NCBI GenBank assembly: GCA_030762935.1
Contig: CM060891.1
Span: 129,001-193,000, forward strand
Origin: Hymenopus coronatus
Lineage: Eukaryota > Arthropoda > Insecta > Mantodea > Hymenopodidae
Direction of reading: 5' to 3'
DNA length: 64,000 nucleotides
Part shown: positions 27,051 to 38,310 of the stretch, piece after piece
Layout: each line of letters begins with the position of its first letter
Numbering within the stretch: the stretch's first letter is position 1
The notes under the pieces: model-generated
Database searches by the model: none
Seen by the model: only the letters and a program-made list of their open reading frames with translations
Told to the model about the DNA's origin: nothing
Position numbers and translations under genes: made by a program

Positions 27051-29260
27051 ATATCAAAAACTTGACTATCCTAATCTCACTATGAACAGTTACTCGATTT
27101 TCGTGGCATAGCTCTGGCTCTCAAGCTACAGTGCCATTCAAACAATACCCGCTACTTTATACATACGCTAAACTATTATTAGCTGTACAGACTTACAGTT
27201 CCGTGTTATAAGTGTCCTCTTAATCTTGTATCTAATTGTTGCAACTTAAAATGTTTGATATTCATCTTCAGCATCTGTAACACAAATAAAATCGTCAAAC
27301 CTGCATTTCAAATGAACCCTTTAATACACATAACCTACAGAAGTTTGTAAAATCTGGATATAATCAATACTAGAGTTTTAAAGCACCATCGCATTTGAAC
27401 ACGAATTTTACTTTCAATTTAACGCAAAAGTGACTTGCTCTTTTTGTATATCCAGTTGAAAAGTACCCAACATTGACTAAGATAGCTCGTGTAATTGAAG
27501 CTAAAAGCGTAAAGGTCCCTGAACAAGATGTTCATCTACAACCAGAAGTGAAAAAGGTAAAATGACGGAGCTTTTGACAATGAGGCAAAGATGACAAGTT
27601 CAGTCTAAGAACCATTTACATTAGTAACCTTAACATGAACGCAACAACTTAAATTCTATTTAACATTGTGTATGTTAGTTGAATTTGCTAAACAGCATAA
27701 AGTCCTTAAGGAAGAAAAGTTTGTGATAACAATTCTTTTAAAGAATTAACAGGAATGTTCATATTAGTTTTATATGCCTTAAAACTTGTACCTCCTAACT
27801 GAATAGAGCAAAATAATAACTTTAATCTCTTATAGTAATGCCTAAACTGCAGAAATTTAACAGAAATAATTATAATTTTAATTTTGTAGATCCTAAAGGA
27901 GAACCATTTAAAATAAATCATTGTTTTCTGAATATTAGGAATATCCACTTTGAATAAGCTACAAATAGTCAATTTTTTCCTTCATATATATCACTTCTCC
28001 CGCAAAACTTGAATTCGCCGACAGATAACCGCTCTAAAATTACCATTTCAATTACTCACCGTTTTTACTTCATAATGGTTTGTGTGTCTAAGCACATCTT
28101 CCAGTCCAGCGTCTTTGTTTTCCCCCAGAGACGTTTTTGAGCTGCATCCATCGTACCAAGTTGACATTGAGTCTACTCGTGTCTCATGTCCTCAGCAGCA
28201 AACAAATCCAGTTAGATTGTATGTAACAGAAAATAAGGAGAAAGCTCAGAATTCTGACTTTCAAACTATTAGACCAACACCTCAACCCATATAGTGTACG
28301 AAACGTTAGTTACTATTTACCAAAAACGGTTGGCATCTTCTACGGCTCAATTTCTAAGTTTTCAATGAACACTTAAGCAAAACATCTTCTCAAAGAGGGC
28401 TACACTAACCGACAAAAACCTCGGTTGCTTGCACTGTAATTAGAAGTTGCACATTTTGAAAGCCAAAGACGTCTTTATTTGTTTCACGTTTAGAAATTTT
28501 GCGTTCAAAGTCTGTCTTCCCTTAGGAAAAAATCTACAGTCCCGAAGTTACCCTGACCAATCCCGCATAAAATACAGAGCTTCTTTACAGTATATATTCC
28601 CAAGGATATCCTAGAACACCAATCCTCCTGGCCATTTAAGCTAAAATTGTATCTTCTAGGGATCCAGTATATAGGAATAAATACTCGTATCGACACTCGA
28701 ACTTTCCCATAATACTTTACGGATCTAACAAAATAATGTCCCTAACCAAAGCATCTAACGCCACCCATTCTCTCGAAAACAAAAGCCTTTTATTACCCTA
28801 ATCCCACCAACAGCTTCTCGATTTTTAAGAAATATCTCTGGCTCTCAGGCTGCATGCAATTCCAACCACACCCGCTACTTTACATATGCTGAAATAATTA
28901 GTTGTAGACACTTAGTTCAGTTCCTTGTTATAAAATAGCGTCCACCTAATTGTTTAACATCAGATGTTTGACGTTCATCTTCTGCATCTGTAAAAGAAAG
29001 TAAAATATCAATACAGCATTTCTAATGAACGTTCTAATATAGATATAGCAACCTTCAAACTTTTATAAGGAAAATCCGAAAATAAGTTATTAAACCCGAT
29101 AAGCACTACCTTTTAAATGATCGGATTCTTAAACACGATTTCATTTTCAGTATAATGCAAATAGATCTGCATTTCCTGCAGATCGAATTTAAAAGTGCCT
29201 ACCATTGACTGGAAGTTGGCACATGTAATTGAAGTTAAATGCATAGAGATCCATGAACAA

Positions 29261-29327
29261 TTCCGCCTGCGGTGCCATAAGTAGTTAAAGCGGGCGTTAA
29301 ACACTACCAAAAAAAAAAAAAAAAAAA
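29261..29327 (+). mobile_element. Short retroposed element (SINE or LINE 3' end) with poly(A)
   Basis: A 48-bp body (ttccgcctgcggtgcc ... gcgggcgttaaacactacc) is followed by 19 A residues (29,309-29,327). It is flanked by the direct repeat tccatgaacaa at 29,250-29,260 and 29,328-29,338. Poly(A) plus target-site duplication is the hallmark of target-primed reverse transcription. The body is too short to name the family. It resembles the gcg..cgttaaacac 3' ends of tRNA-like SINEs or LINE tails. Confidence 0.8.
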
Positions 29328-29839
29328 TCCATGAACAAGATGTTCAACAACCAGAACTTAAAAATATAAAATGACAACCTTTGACGAAGTAAAAGATGAC
29401 TGCCTCTAATATACATGTATGTTGGCAAATTTAACGTTAATGCTACAAAGCAAATTCTGCTTTTCTTAAAAAGGCATATGTGCAAAAAGTTCATGAAGAC
29501 GATTATTTTACAGAGAAATTAATACAAACGTTCATTTTAATTGTATACGCCTTTATAGCTTTATCAACAAAAATTAATAAAGGAAAAATAATATATTTTA
29601 TGGTAGTGCCTAAACTGCAGAAAGTAAACACAGGGAAATAATTTCGCTTCCGTAGTTTAAAAATGAAAACTGCTTAATATAAATGCTTGTTTTGTCCTAA
29701 AAATTACGAACATCCACTTTAAATGAGCAACAAGAAGTAAACATTTTTCTTCAGACATTTCACTTCTGTTGCTGAACTTTAATTCGCCAACTGATTACCT
29801 TTCTGAAACAACCATTTGAAGTGCATTGCAATTACTCAC

Positions 29840-29972
29840 CAAGTTTACTTCATATTGGTTGATGACTGCAAGCACATCTTCGAGTCCAGGGTTTCGTTTC
29901 TCCCAGAGACGTTTTTCAGTTACATCCATCATAGCAAATTGACATAGGATCTTCCACTGATATCTCGCGTCG
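29840..29972 (-). pseudogene. Oldest exon-like copy with donor site, unknown protein
   Basis: On the minus strand a frame is open from about 29,997 to a donor at 29,834-29,839 (GTGAGT). It includes the segments FPAHDARYQWKILC, DVTEKRLWEKRNPGLEDVL and INQYEVN. It aligns in the same frame with the block in young units (FPAEDPSYHWKT, DATRKRLWEKR) although this copy is far more diverged in DNA. The typical acceptor AG is not conserved here. I do not recognise the protein. Coding ancestry is inferred from frame conservation between diverged copies only. Confidence 0.45.
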
Positions 29973-31070
29973 TGAGCCGGAAACAGAAGTTCGGTTCAGT
30001 TGCAAGATGCATAAAATAACTTTCAAACCTTCAGACCAATACCTAAGACCATATAGTATGTGAAAAATTATTTACTATTTACCGAAAACGTTAGACAACT
30101 TCTACAGCTCCATTTCTACGTTTTCAGCAATCACCGAGTAACAAAGAGCGTTACACTAGCAGTCAAAAACCTCTTTTGCATGCGCCACATTTAGAAATTC
30201 TACATTTTGCAAGCCAAAGTAACTTTGTTTTAAGTTTGTTTAGAAAATTGGCGCACCAAGCCCGTCTTCCGTTAGAAAGAGTCACAAACTTAATAGCCCA
30301 ACCACGCATAAAATTTGGAACTTTTTTTACGGTATATATTATCACGATATCATAGAACCCCAATCCTCCTGGCCACTTAAGCTAGAATTGTATCTTGTAG
30401 GGATCCAGTATGTAGGAATAACTATTCGTATCGAAAATCGAAGTTTCCCACTATACCTTATGGACCTGACAAAATAAAGTCCCTAACCAAAGCATTTAAC
30501 TGCACTTTTGACCCAACTATTCTGGAAAGCAAGATTTTTTACTATCTTAATCTCAATGACTTTTTTCTAGATTTTAGAGGCATAGCTCTGGACCTCTAGC
30601 CACAATGAAATGTCAATACCTGCCACTTTACATACGGCTATGTTTTCCAGATGCACTCTAAGTCATCTCCGCGCATTGTAGAAAATATTCCACAGCTTCC
30701 AAACCATCTTGCCCAAACTGGGGAAAAAAAAATCTACATTTTTATGGAGGATATTCTTAAGGATATCCCAGAAAACTATCATCCTTACCGCTTAACCTAG
30801 ATTTGTATTTGAGGATTCAGTACAAAGGAGTAAATACTAGAAACGAAAGAATATATTCACCTAACATGGATGTACATACTAAAAAGTAGAAACATGTTCC
30901 GAATTAAATGCATTTATGACCGCATCCTACTTCAGTTCCGGCTGTAAAAGTAGAATGTTGCTCATTCTGCATGTACTTTGTTTAATTGTCCTTTTCATTT
31001 TTGATGTCCATTCTTCGCGTGTGTAACTGAAGTTAAAGTCAAGACGATTCGAGTTAAATCATTAACAGTT

Positions 31071-31209
31071 AATATATTGCACAACAAAATAAAGATGTAT
31101 TATTCCTATAAATGCTGCAATATTTGATATGAGAAGTGCCAATATATTGCATAACAAAATAAAGTTGCATTATTCCTATAAATGCTGCATATTTGATATG
31201 AGAAGTGCC
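31071..31209. repeat. 70-bp tandem duplication
   Basis: Two units, 31,071-31,140 and 31,141-31,209, share aatatattgca, acaaaataaag, tattcctataaatgctgca and atttgatatgagaagtgcc, with only a few differences. It lies in the segment that is paralogous to 19.1-19.6 kb, which has a single copy, so the duplication is younger than that paralogy. Confidence 0.92.
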
Positions 31210-33660
31210 TGTTTATGTAGGAAGACTGAGAATGAAGTTAAATTAAAAATCGTGACGGACATGGTAACCTCTGTCTACTTATTTCGACCAACTGATACCG
31301 CTGAAGATGGACATCGATAGGATGTAATTTTGTTTCAGTTAAAATTTTCAGTTTGCTTTCAATCTACATAAACAAAACCAAATGTTTATAAACAACGTAA
31401 CATTGATAAACAGTTCTCCTTTTGAAAAATAAGATGTGCGAGGGCCTTTTTTTCTTTCTTTTTCTCCCCCAACCTCCGATCGCTTAGTATAGAAGCTACG
31501 CGAGCGGCAGAAGGCGCACATACATGGATATTAACTATGCTTGGGGCTGCGTTATAAGTCGTGCTTCTTTGTGCAAGGGATTTAAAATGAATAGAACTAA
31601 ACATTGATTAAACGTCCCTTCCATTTGTTAAATCTGGCAGAAAACCTAAAGCACGGTGAGGTGTACACCAACCAAATGATGAAATAGATGGAAAGAACCT
31701 TTTCTAATCCATGGTTTACAAACATCGTGATTAACAGCGAGTGAAGAAAATGTTTATTTTATGAAAGACGGTAGGCTGTAAGGATTTCAAAAATGTAAGT
31801 GAACGAATTTAAAAAAAAAGCGAGAAAGGTGCACTTAGGAAATACATACAAAGTTTAAATGTTTCGGACTTTACGTTACTTTAAATGTATTCTGTTCATA
31901 AAATTTCAATCCAGAAAAATGAATTGCTCCAGAAGCACATACTGACAAGAGTGATAGTGTTGAAAATGTTGTGGCATTGAGGAGTCACATGGAAACAAGA
32001 ATTAGCCGATTGTGGTCATTTCTTTGATTTATCTTTACAGTAATTTTGACTGTTAGATGACCATTTCAATAGCACTTCCATTTTCAAATATAACACATTC
32101 AACAAAGTGGATTAGATGTAAACAAATGGGGTGTTCCGACTGATGCAGAATTATTTCCCTTATGTTAAGTATGCACGCGGTTGTGTATCAATCTGATAAA
32201 ATGCCTGTTCTAATAAAAAAAAGTTATGTTTGCATTATCACTGGCTCGGTTTGTTTTTCTCTTCGTCACCTAAGCGTAGTGACATTACGTTCACTTGCAA
32301 TAAGCAATTTTCAATCTCGGATTGTGAATGATGTGTTTTAAGGGCACTCAACTACTAGGCCAATAGCACTCTATAGATAGTGAACAATGTTCAATGCAAA
32401 TATAATTGTTGGAATCTCTCTACATAATCCAAGGAGATAGATGGGGTTATGTAACAGAAGTAAACGTTGCCTTAAAGATTTCTTTATTTTTTTTTTTTTT
32501 AATTTCTGACATGAAACTCGTTGACATTTTGTATAATACAATTTAAATGCAGAATACCAATTCAGTTATCTTATCCAATGCATCACTACGTTTTGAATCG
32601 GCTATATTTGAAATAGGCACAACTTTGAAGGTATCAGGCTGATATGAATTGTTACAGTCCAATAAAAAATGACCGATACAGGCACAGAAGTAAACCTGAT
32701 TGTAGATGCCAAAGAAATGTGCGATACAGTGATTCACCAACTTAAGTGACCTTCACGAGCCTGTACAATATTTATTAGTTTCGAAATTTATCCAAAAAAT
32801 TATTTTCAGACCAAATTTCCCAGAATATTGCAGCTAATTTAGTCACTAATTTTTCTGTAGGTTAATCCCATTTTCTGAAGTATTTAAACTCTGGAAATTG
32901 CCCTAAACCATTTCTAATTTAACAGCGAAGTTCCAGAGCTTTGAATATAATTACAACTATTTAGGAAAAGTATGGGCAAAGACTGAATTCACTGGCGCTT
33001 TGTTCAGTTCATAAGCTGGAAATTAGCGAAATTCGTAACCTCAATCGATGTCGACCAGACATCAGACAGGAGCACAGACGGGCGCAACTCCTGTATAAGT
33101 GACGCTGCTAATGTCATTTGGAGAGTTTAGTAAGCTATCGTCAGTGTCACCATCATAACTATAACTTGATTATATAGTTTGTAAAATGCATATCCCATTC
33201 CCAAGATTCTTCTTACATGTATGCGATTCCACCAATAATGTTACTAGCCTCCACTGTTCTGTAGTAATTTGCCAGATCTCTGTTAAGCTGAGACCTGGGG
33301 AAAGGTAGAGCTTTTCAACAACAGTGAAGTCTTCTATATTAAAAAAATCTCCCACTTGTTAAAATAGAGAATACTGAACTGGCCACCAGCTGTAATACTA
33401 TACCTGTTTGTGGGGAGGGAAATATCCTGCGATGGTTGTTGAAGCATCCCATTAATAGCGCGTTAACACTGGTTTAATCTCAAGATGCATATACTTCAAT
33501 TTGTGTATAATGTAAACAACTTTCAAAAGTTAAGATTCATGAATCTTGAACAAACGAACAATGAATAGTAATTATTTTCCATTTGCAATAGGGTACGATT
33601 TTACGATTTAGTTTTAAAAATATACGCACAATCGAAACTAGGCTCATTAGTTTTATTACT
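31210..33660. other. Intergenic sequence without recognised features
   Basis: AT-rich sequence with a 14-T run at 32,487-32,500 that could be the tail of an inverted retroposon, though no target duplication is evident. The short open frames (for example 31,386-31,604 and 32,543-32,740, minus) have no protein-like motifs. I see no RNA gene. Confidence 0.6.
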
Positions 33661-33765
33661 GGTGGCCTAACAGCGCCGTATTTCAGTGAGCGATAAGAGT
33701 TGCAGAATTCTACAGGTTAATTGGAAGTAAATATCCGACAGTGGCAGGTAGCGCGAGCGACCCTG
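33661..33765 (+). repeat. Left outer terminal inverted repeat
   Basis: It matches the complement of 40,735-40,870 over ggtggcc.aacagcgccgt.tttca, gcgataag, tgcagaattct, aattggaagtaaata and cagtggc.ggtagcgcg. A short hairpin (gagaatcg/cgattctc, 33,799-33,820) lies just inside it. Confidence 0.8.
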
Positions 33766-34154
33766 GCTGCAGGCCTATTACATATCAACGAAAACGGTGA
33801 GAATCGCGCTCACGATTCTCTCAGCGGGAGGCAGTTTTACTTGAGTCCGCGATATGCAAGAGACGGAAAACAATTGGTTACAGAGTCTATTTTCGAGACG
33901 TTCACTTACCAGCAACTACCAATAGCTAGTTACTAATTGTGTATACGCTGCATTACCACTACTGCTGTACGATACCAGAGCAAGTCAAAACATAAATAAC
34001 ATGCAGTCGTAAACCCACGTGGGGTGATTACTTAGCAGAGAAAACTAAACATGAATGCGTTGTATGGAAAAACTGGAACAAAGACCGACAGCACGTACTG
34101 CTACTATTGTTATCACAATTATTACTGTTGCGCATTATACACCAGCAGAGTAAA

Positions 34155-34965
34155 TAAAAAATCGGGTGTGTTCAATTCACATGACTACATCTCTGCAACA
34201 AATTGTTAAAAAAAGGTCTGCTTCTCTTTACTTCATGCTAATTGAGAAAAAAAAAATAGAAATCGTCTTATTACTTGCTTCCTTGCAAGTAGAAGCGAAA
34301 TAAGGGAGTACCATAGGTTAAAGTGATATTCAAAAGCTGGTTGCTATGTGACTCAAGTTCCTTTGTATGTATGTGTGTGTGTGTATGTATGTATGTGTGT
34401 ATGTGTGTATGTGTGTATGTGTGTATGTGTGTATGTGTGTATGTGTGTATGTGTGTATGTATGTATGTATGTATGTATGTATGTATGTATGTATGTATGT
34501 ATGTATGTATGTATGTATGGACAGGAGTTGACAAATTCCTGTATGAGAAAAGTATTTTAAATCTGAAATCAATAACAAGAACATCTCAAAAACTATTAAC
34601 TCCACGATAAAAATGTATGACAAATTGTGTGTTTTATCATGATCTGCATCTCTTTTGTAGTACTTTTTTTTTTCTATATCTTACAGTTTACCAGTTATGC
34701 AAAATTCAATAAAAAATCATCCAGAATAAAGAGGACTTTAGAGGCTATTCCCAGAAAATTCAAGATAAATTTTACTTAGAGGTTTTAATCAAAATCGTTA
34801 GAGCCATTTTGAGAATATCAAAATTTTCTAAAAAGTTCCATATAAAGGGTAGTTGTGGGGGAGGGGATTTTTTTTTTTTAAATCTTCGTATCGCATCCTT
34901 GGAAAAACCAAACTTAAATGCCAAGTTTGGTATTTAACGGTCTTTTCGTTTTTGAGCTAGGCTGT

Positions 34966-34999
<34 letters not shown>

Positions 35000-36450
35000 T
35001 TTTGTATTTATTTTTTATTCAGGGGGGCCCAAAATGTGCATTTCCGGTGAATCCCGGTATCGAATTTTTGGGTGGAATACAATGCCTTTTCTATACACTA
35101 TGTACATGTAGAGAAAGTAAAAAAGCGTAACAAAAGAACCTGCAAGCACTAAAGCAGGTAAATTTCATTGTACTATGTACTCTCACGTTTGTATATTTTT
35201 CGTGATTTTTTTTTTTCACGTTCTAATTATACCTTTTACGCGTAATAATAAATACAGCAAGAAACTACGTGCTTTCCTATTTTCGTATTTTTCGTTACGA
35301 TATATTCGGGTATTGATTTATTCTGCCAACTGTATTCTGTGTAATACTAATAACACACTGAAACGTGATCTCGTGTATGTTTTTCGTTTGGATGCTTATT
35401 TTTGTTTTATTCTGCTAAGCTTATACTGCGTAATAATATTAATAGTTAAATGCTACGTTCTTTCGTGTTTGCGAGTTTTTTCGTTACGATGTATTTATAT
35501 TTTAATTTAAGTGTATACAATTAATGTTACGCAGGATAATACAGTTAAACACTATACGCTGTCGTGATTGCTATTTCGTTACGAAGTTTTCATCGTCGAT
35601 TCACTCTACTAAGTGTATATTGTGTAATACAGTGAATCTTGTTGACATATTACTTTCTCTACACGTACTATGTATGCATTTAGTGTATAGAGAAGGTATT
35701 TTGTACTACCCAAAAATTCGATACAGAGATTTCAGCGGAAATATGTTTCGAGATTCCCCAAGACCAAAAAAGCATGTTTAGAAGAAGGTCCGTGTGTGTG
35801 GACAGCATAGTTTAACTATAAACACCGTTAAATACCAAACTTGGTAAATAAGCATCTTCCAATGTGAAACTTAGATTTTAAAGAAAATCTACGCACCCTA
35901 AATAGGGAAATATTTCTTTAAAATTTTGCGGTTCTTAAAAATGGCTCCAACGATTTTGATTCAAATAACTCGCATATATTTACATTCAAGATACATTTTG
36001 TATCTTGAATTTTCCAGGAATAGCTTCTGAAGACTTGTTCGTTTTGGATAAATTTTGCATAATTAGTAAACCTTAAGAAATAGACAAAGCCTTACCACAT
36101 TAAAAAGTGATCTCGTTAAAAGACAGAGTTGACAGTTTCATATATTCCTTGTTATTGGTTTCAGATTTAAAATACGTACACTTTTCTCAGACAGGAAAAG
36201 TACGCTTTTCTTTTGTTCTCCTGGCAATGCAAAGAAGCGAATTCCGATGACAATCGCATAACGACAGCTTTTAAAAATTTGACTACCGCTTTAGCGTAGC
36301 ATATTCCTTTAGCGCCCTTCTACTTATAAGGAACTAAGTAATACGAACATTCTGCTAATGTATCTCGATTAGCATTGTGTAGAAACAAAAATAATCTTTT
36401 GTAAGAAGTTTATAGATTAATCTGAGAAACCCAAACGAATGTAACTTTTT
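34155..36450. repeat. First hairpin: inverted arms around a diverged minisatellite core
   Basis: The left arm (about 34,155-35,130) and the inverted right arm (about 35,640-36,450) share a series of landmarks in mirror order: tggaatacaatgcctttt/cactatgtacatgtagagaaag, gtatttaacggtc, aaagggtagttg-type motif, gttagagccattttgagaa, cagaaaattcaagata, gagttgacaaattcctg and aagtagaag. The spacer (35,160-35,640) consists of diverged copies of the 86-bp minisatellite (ttcgttacgata, attctgctaa, gtaatac...). The left arm also carries a TGTA/TGTG microsatellite and a CA run. Confidence 0.75.
34364..34519. repeat. (TGTA)n/(TGTG)n microsatellite
   Basis: About 155 bp of tgtatgtg followed by pure tgta repeats. 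The long Tyr/Val/Cys/Met and His/Thr/Ile frames on the two strands are artefacts of the repeat. Confidence 0.98.
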
Positions 36451-36504
36451 TCGTTACGATGTTTTCCACGTCGATTGATTCTGGTAAATACATATTGCGT
36501 AATA

Positions 36505-38310
36505 ATAAATAAATCTGATGTGTTCCACTCACATGACTCTCTACTTCTGTAGTAACAAATTATTGCTAATAAGCTTATTCTTCTATTATTTCAAGCTAAT
36601 CGAGAAAAAATTAGCAGAAATAGTCATACTTGCCTCCTTGTAAGTAGAAGCGAAATATTGGAGTAGGTATCATAGGTTAAAGTGAAATCATAAGCTGGTT
36701 ACTACGTGACAAGCTCCTTTGTATGGACACGAACTGACAAATTCCTGTATGAGAAAGGTATAAGTTTTTCAAAGCTGAAACCAAAAACAAGGAATATCTC
36801 AAAAACGATCAACTCCTCGAAAAAAATCATAACAAATTGTGTGTTTTAATGTGCTCTACATTTTTTGTGTGGTAAGTTTTTTTCCATTTCTTACGGTTTA
36901 GCAGTTATGCAAAATTCCTCCAGAATAAAGTAGTCTTCAGAGGCTTTTCCCAGAAAATTCAAGATATACATGTTATTTGTCAGGTAAATATCTTTGGTAT
37001 ACGATATTTTAATCAAAATCGTTAGAGCCATTTTTGAGAAAATCAAAATTTTCGAAAAAAGTTCCATGTAAAGGGTAGTTGGGGGTGGGGGGATTTTCTT
37101 GCAAATCTTCGTGTCGCATCCTTGGAAGATACCAAACTTAAATACCAAGTTTGGTATTTAACGGTCTTTTCGTTTTCGAGCTATGCTGTCCAAAGTCACA
37201 CACGTACCTTTTTCCAAAAATGCTTTTTTTTTTTATTCAGGGGATCCAAAACGCGTATTTCCGGTGAAATATCGATATCCAATTTTTGGGTGGAATACAA
37301 TACCTTCTCTATACACTATGTACATAGTACGTGTAGAGAAAGCAAAAATGCAACCAACCCACTCAACACACACGCAAACACACACTAACACATAAACAAA
37401 AATAATTGACTGAAACACTACGTGATTGTGTTTCTTATTACTTTCTCTACACGTACTATGTACATAGTGTGTAGAAAAGCTTTTGTATTGCACCCAAAAA
37501 ATGGATACCAAGATTTCACCGGAAATACATGAATTGGGACCCCCTAAATAAACAAAAACGGTTATAGAGAGGTCCGTGTATGTGTCGGAATTATTTGTGT
37601 GTGCGTGTGTGTGTGGGGGGGCAGATATAGCTCAAAAACGAAACAACCGTTAAATACCAAGCTTGATATTTAAGTTTGGTACCTCCCAGGGATGCGACAC
37701 GCAGAGTTTCAAGAAAATCCCCCACACCAACTACCCTTTACATGGAAAACAACTCGAACATTTTGATTTTCTCAAAAATGGCTAAATATTTTGATTTAAC
37801 TCTCCGAAATTTAAGATATTTTAATGAAAAAAAAAACTGTATTTATTGACGATTCTGGGAATAGTCTCAAAAGATTTGTTTATACTGGTGGAATATTTCT
37901 GAATTTTTAATAACTAGTAAACTGTAAGAGACAAAAAGTTTACACCCAAACGTAAAGCTCCGTTAAACGCACAATTTATTTGATGCTTTCTCCCCCTGTA
38001 GTTGACCGTTTTCCGAGATATTACTTGTTATTAGTTTCAGTTTTAAAATACTTAAAACTTCTGGTACAGGAACTTGTCAACTCCTGGCCATGCAAAGAAA
38101 CATATTTCAATCCCATAGCAACCACATTTTAAAACATGTAATTGTCGGTTTAGTTCAGTGTATTCCCACTTCTACTTATACGGAACAAAGTATTAAGACC
38201 GTTTCTGCTAGTATATCTAGATATGTACGAAGTGGATAGATGAATGAGCCTATTAACAATTTGCTACAGAGATGTAGTGAAAGTCATGTGAATAGATCAG
38301 ATTTTTATTG
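36505..38310. repeat. Second hairpin, tight spacer
   Basis: The left arm (about 36,505-37,350) is a diverged direct copy of the first left arm. Its inverted partner runs from about 37,428 to 38,310. Near the centre, ctatacactatgtacatagtacgtgtag at 37,311-37,338 is mirrored at about 37,446-37,473, leaving a spacer of only about 100 bp with CA-rich sequence. The outermost arm sequence (cacatgac, acaaatt) is mirrored near 38,255-38,310. Together with the first hairpin this gives the order arm, inverted arm, arm, inverted arm. Confidence 0.75.

Larger units (their letters stand above)
27051..31060. repeat. Strongly diverged satellite units
   Basis: The unit order continues with the same landmarks at larger spacing. 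The minus-strand donor-like site lies at about 28,059 and 29,839, and the core block at about 28,589, 30,330 and 30,760. Poly-T/A tracts and indels are frequent. These are the oldest copies in the window. They show the exon-like and core blocks standing out from a background that has otherwise drifted. No intact gene is present. Confidence 0.8.

Noticed and set aside
34271..34623. Tyr/Cys/Val- and His/Thr-rich frames of 70-97 codons
   Set aside because: Translation of the TGTA/TGTG microsatellite in several frames.
35175..35781. Two plus-strand frames of 85-111 codons inside the first hairpin spacer
   Set aside because: They run through diverged minisatellite units and the inverted arm, with hydrophobic AT-derived composition and no motif.
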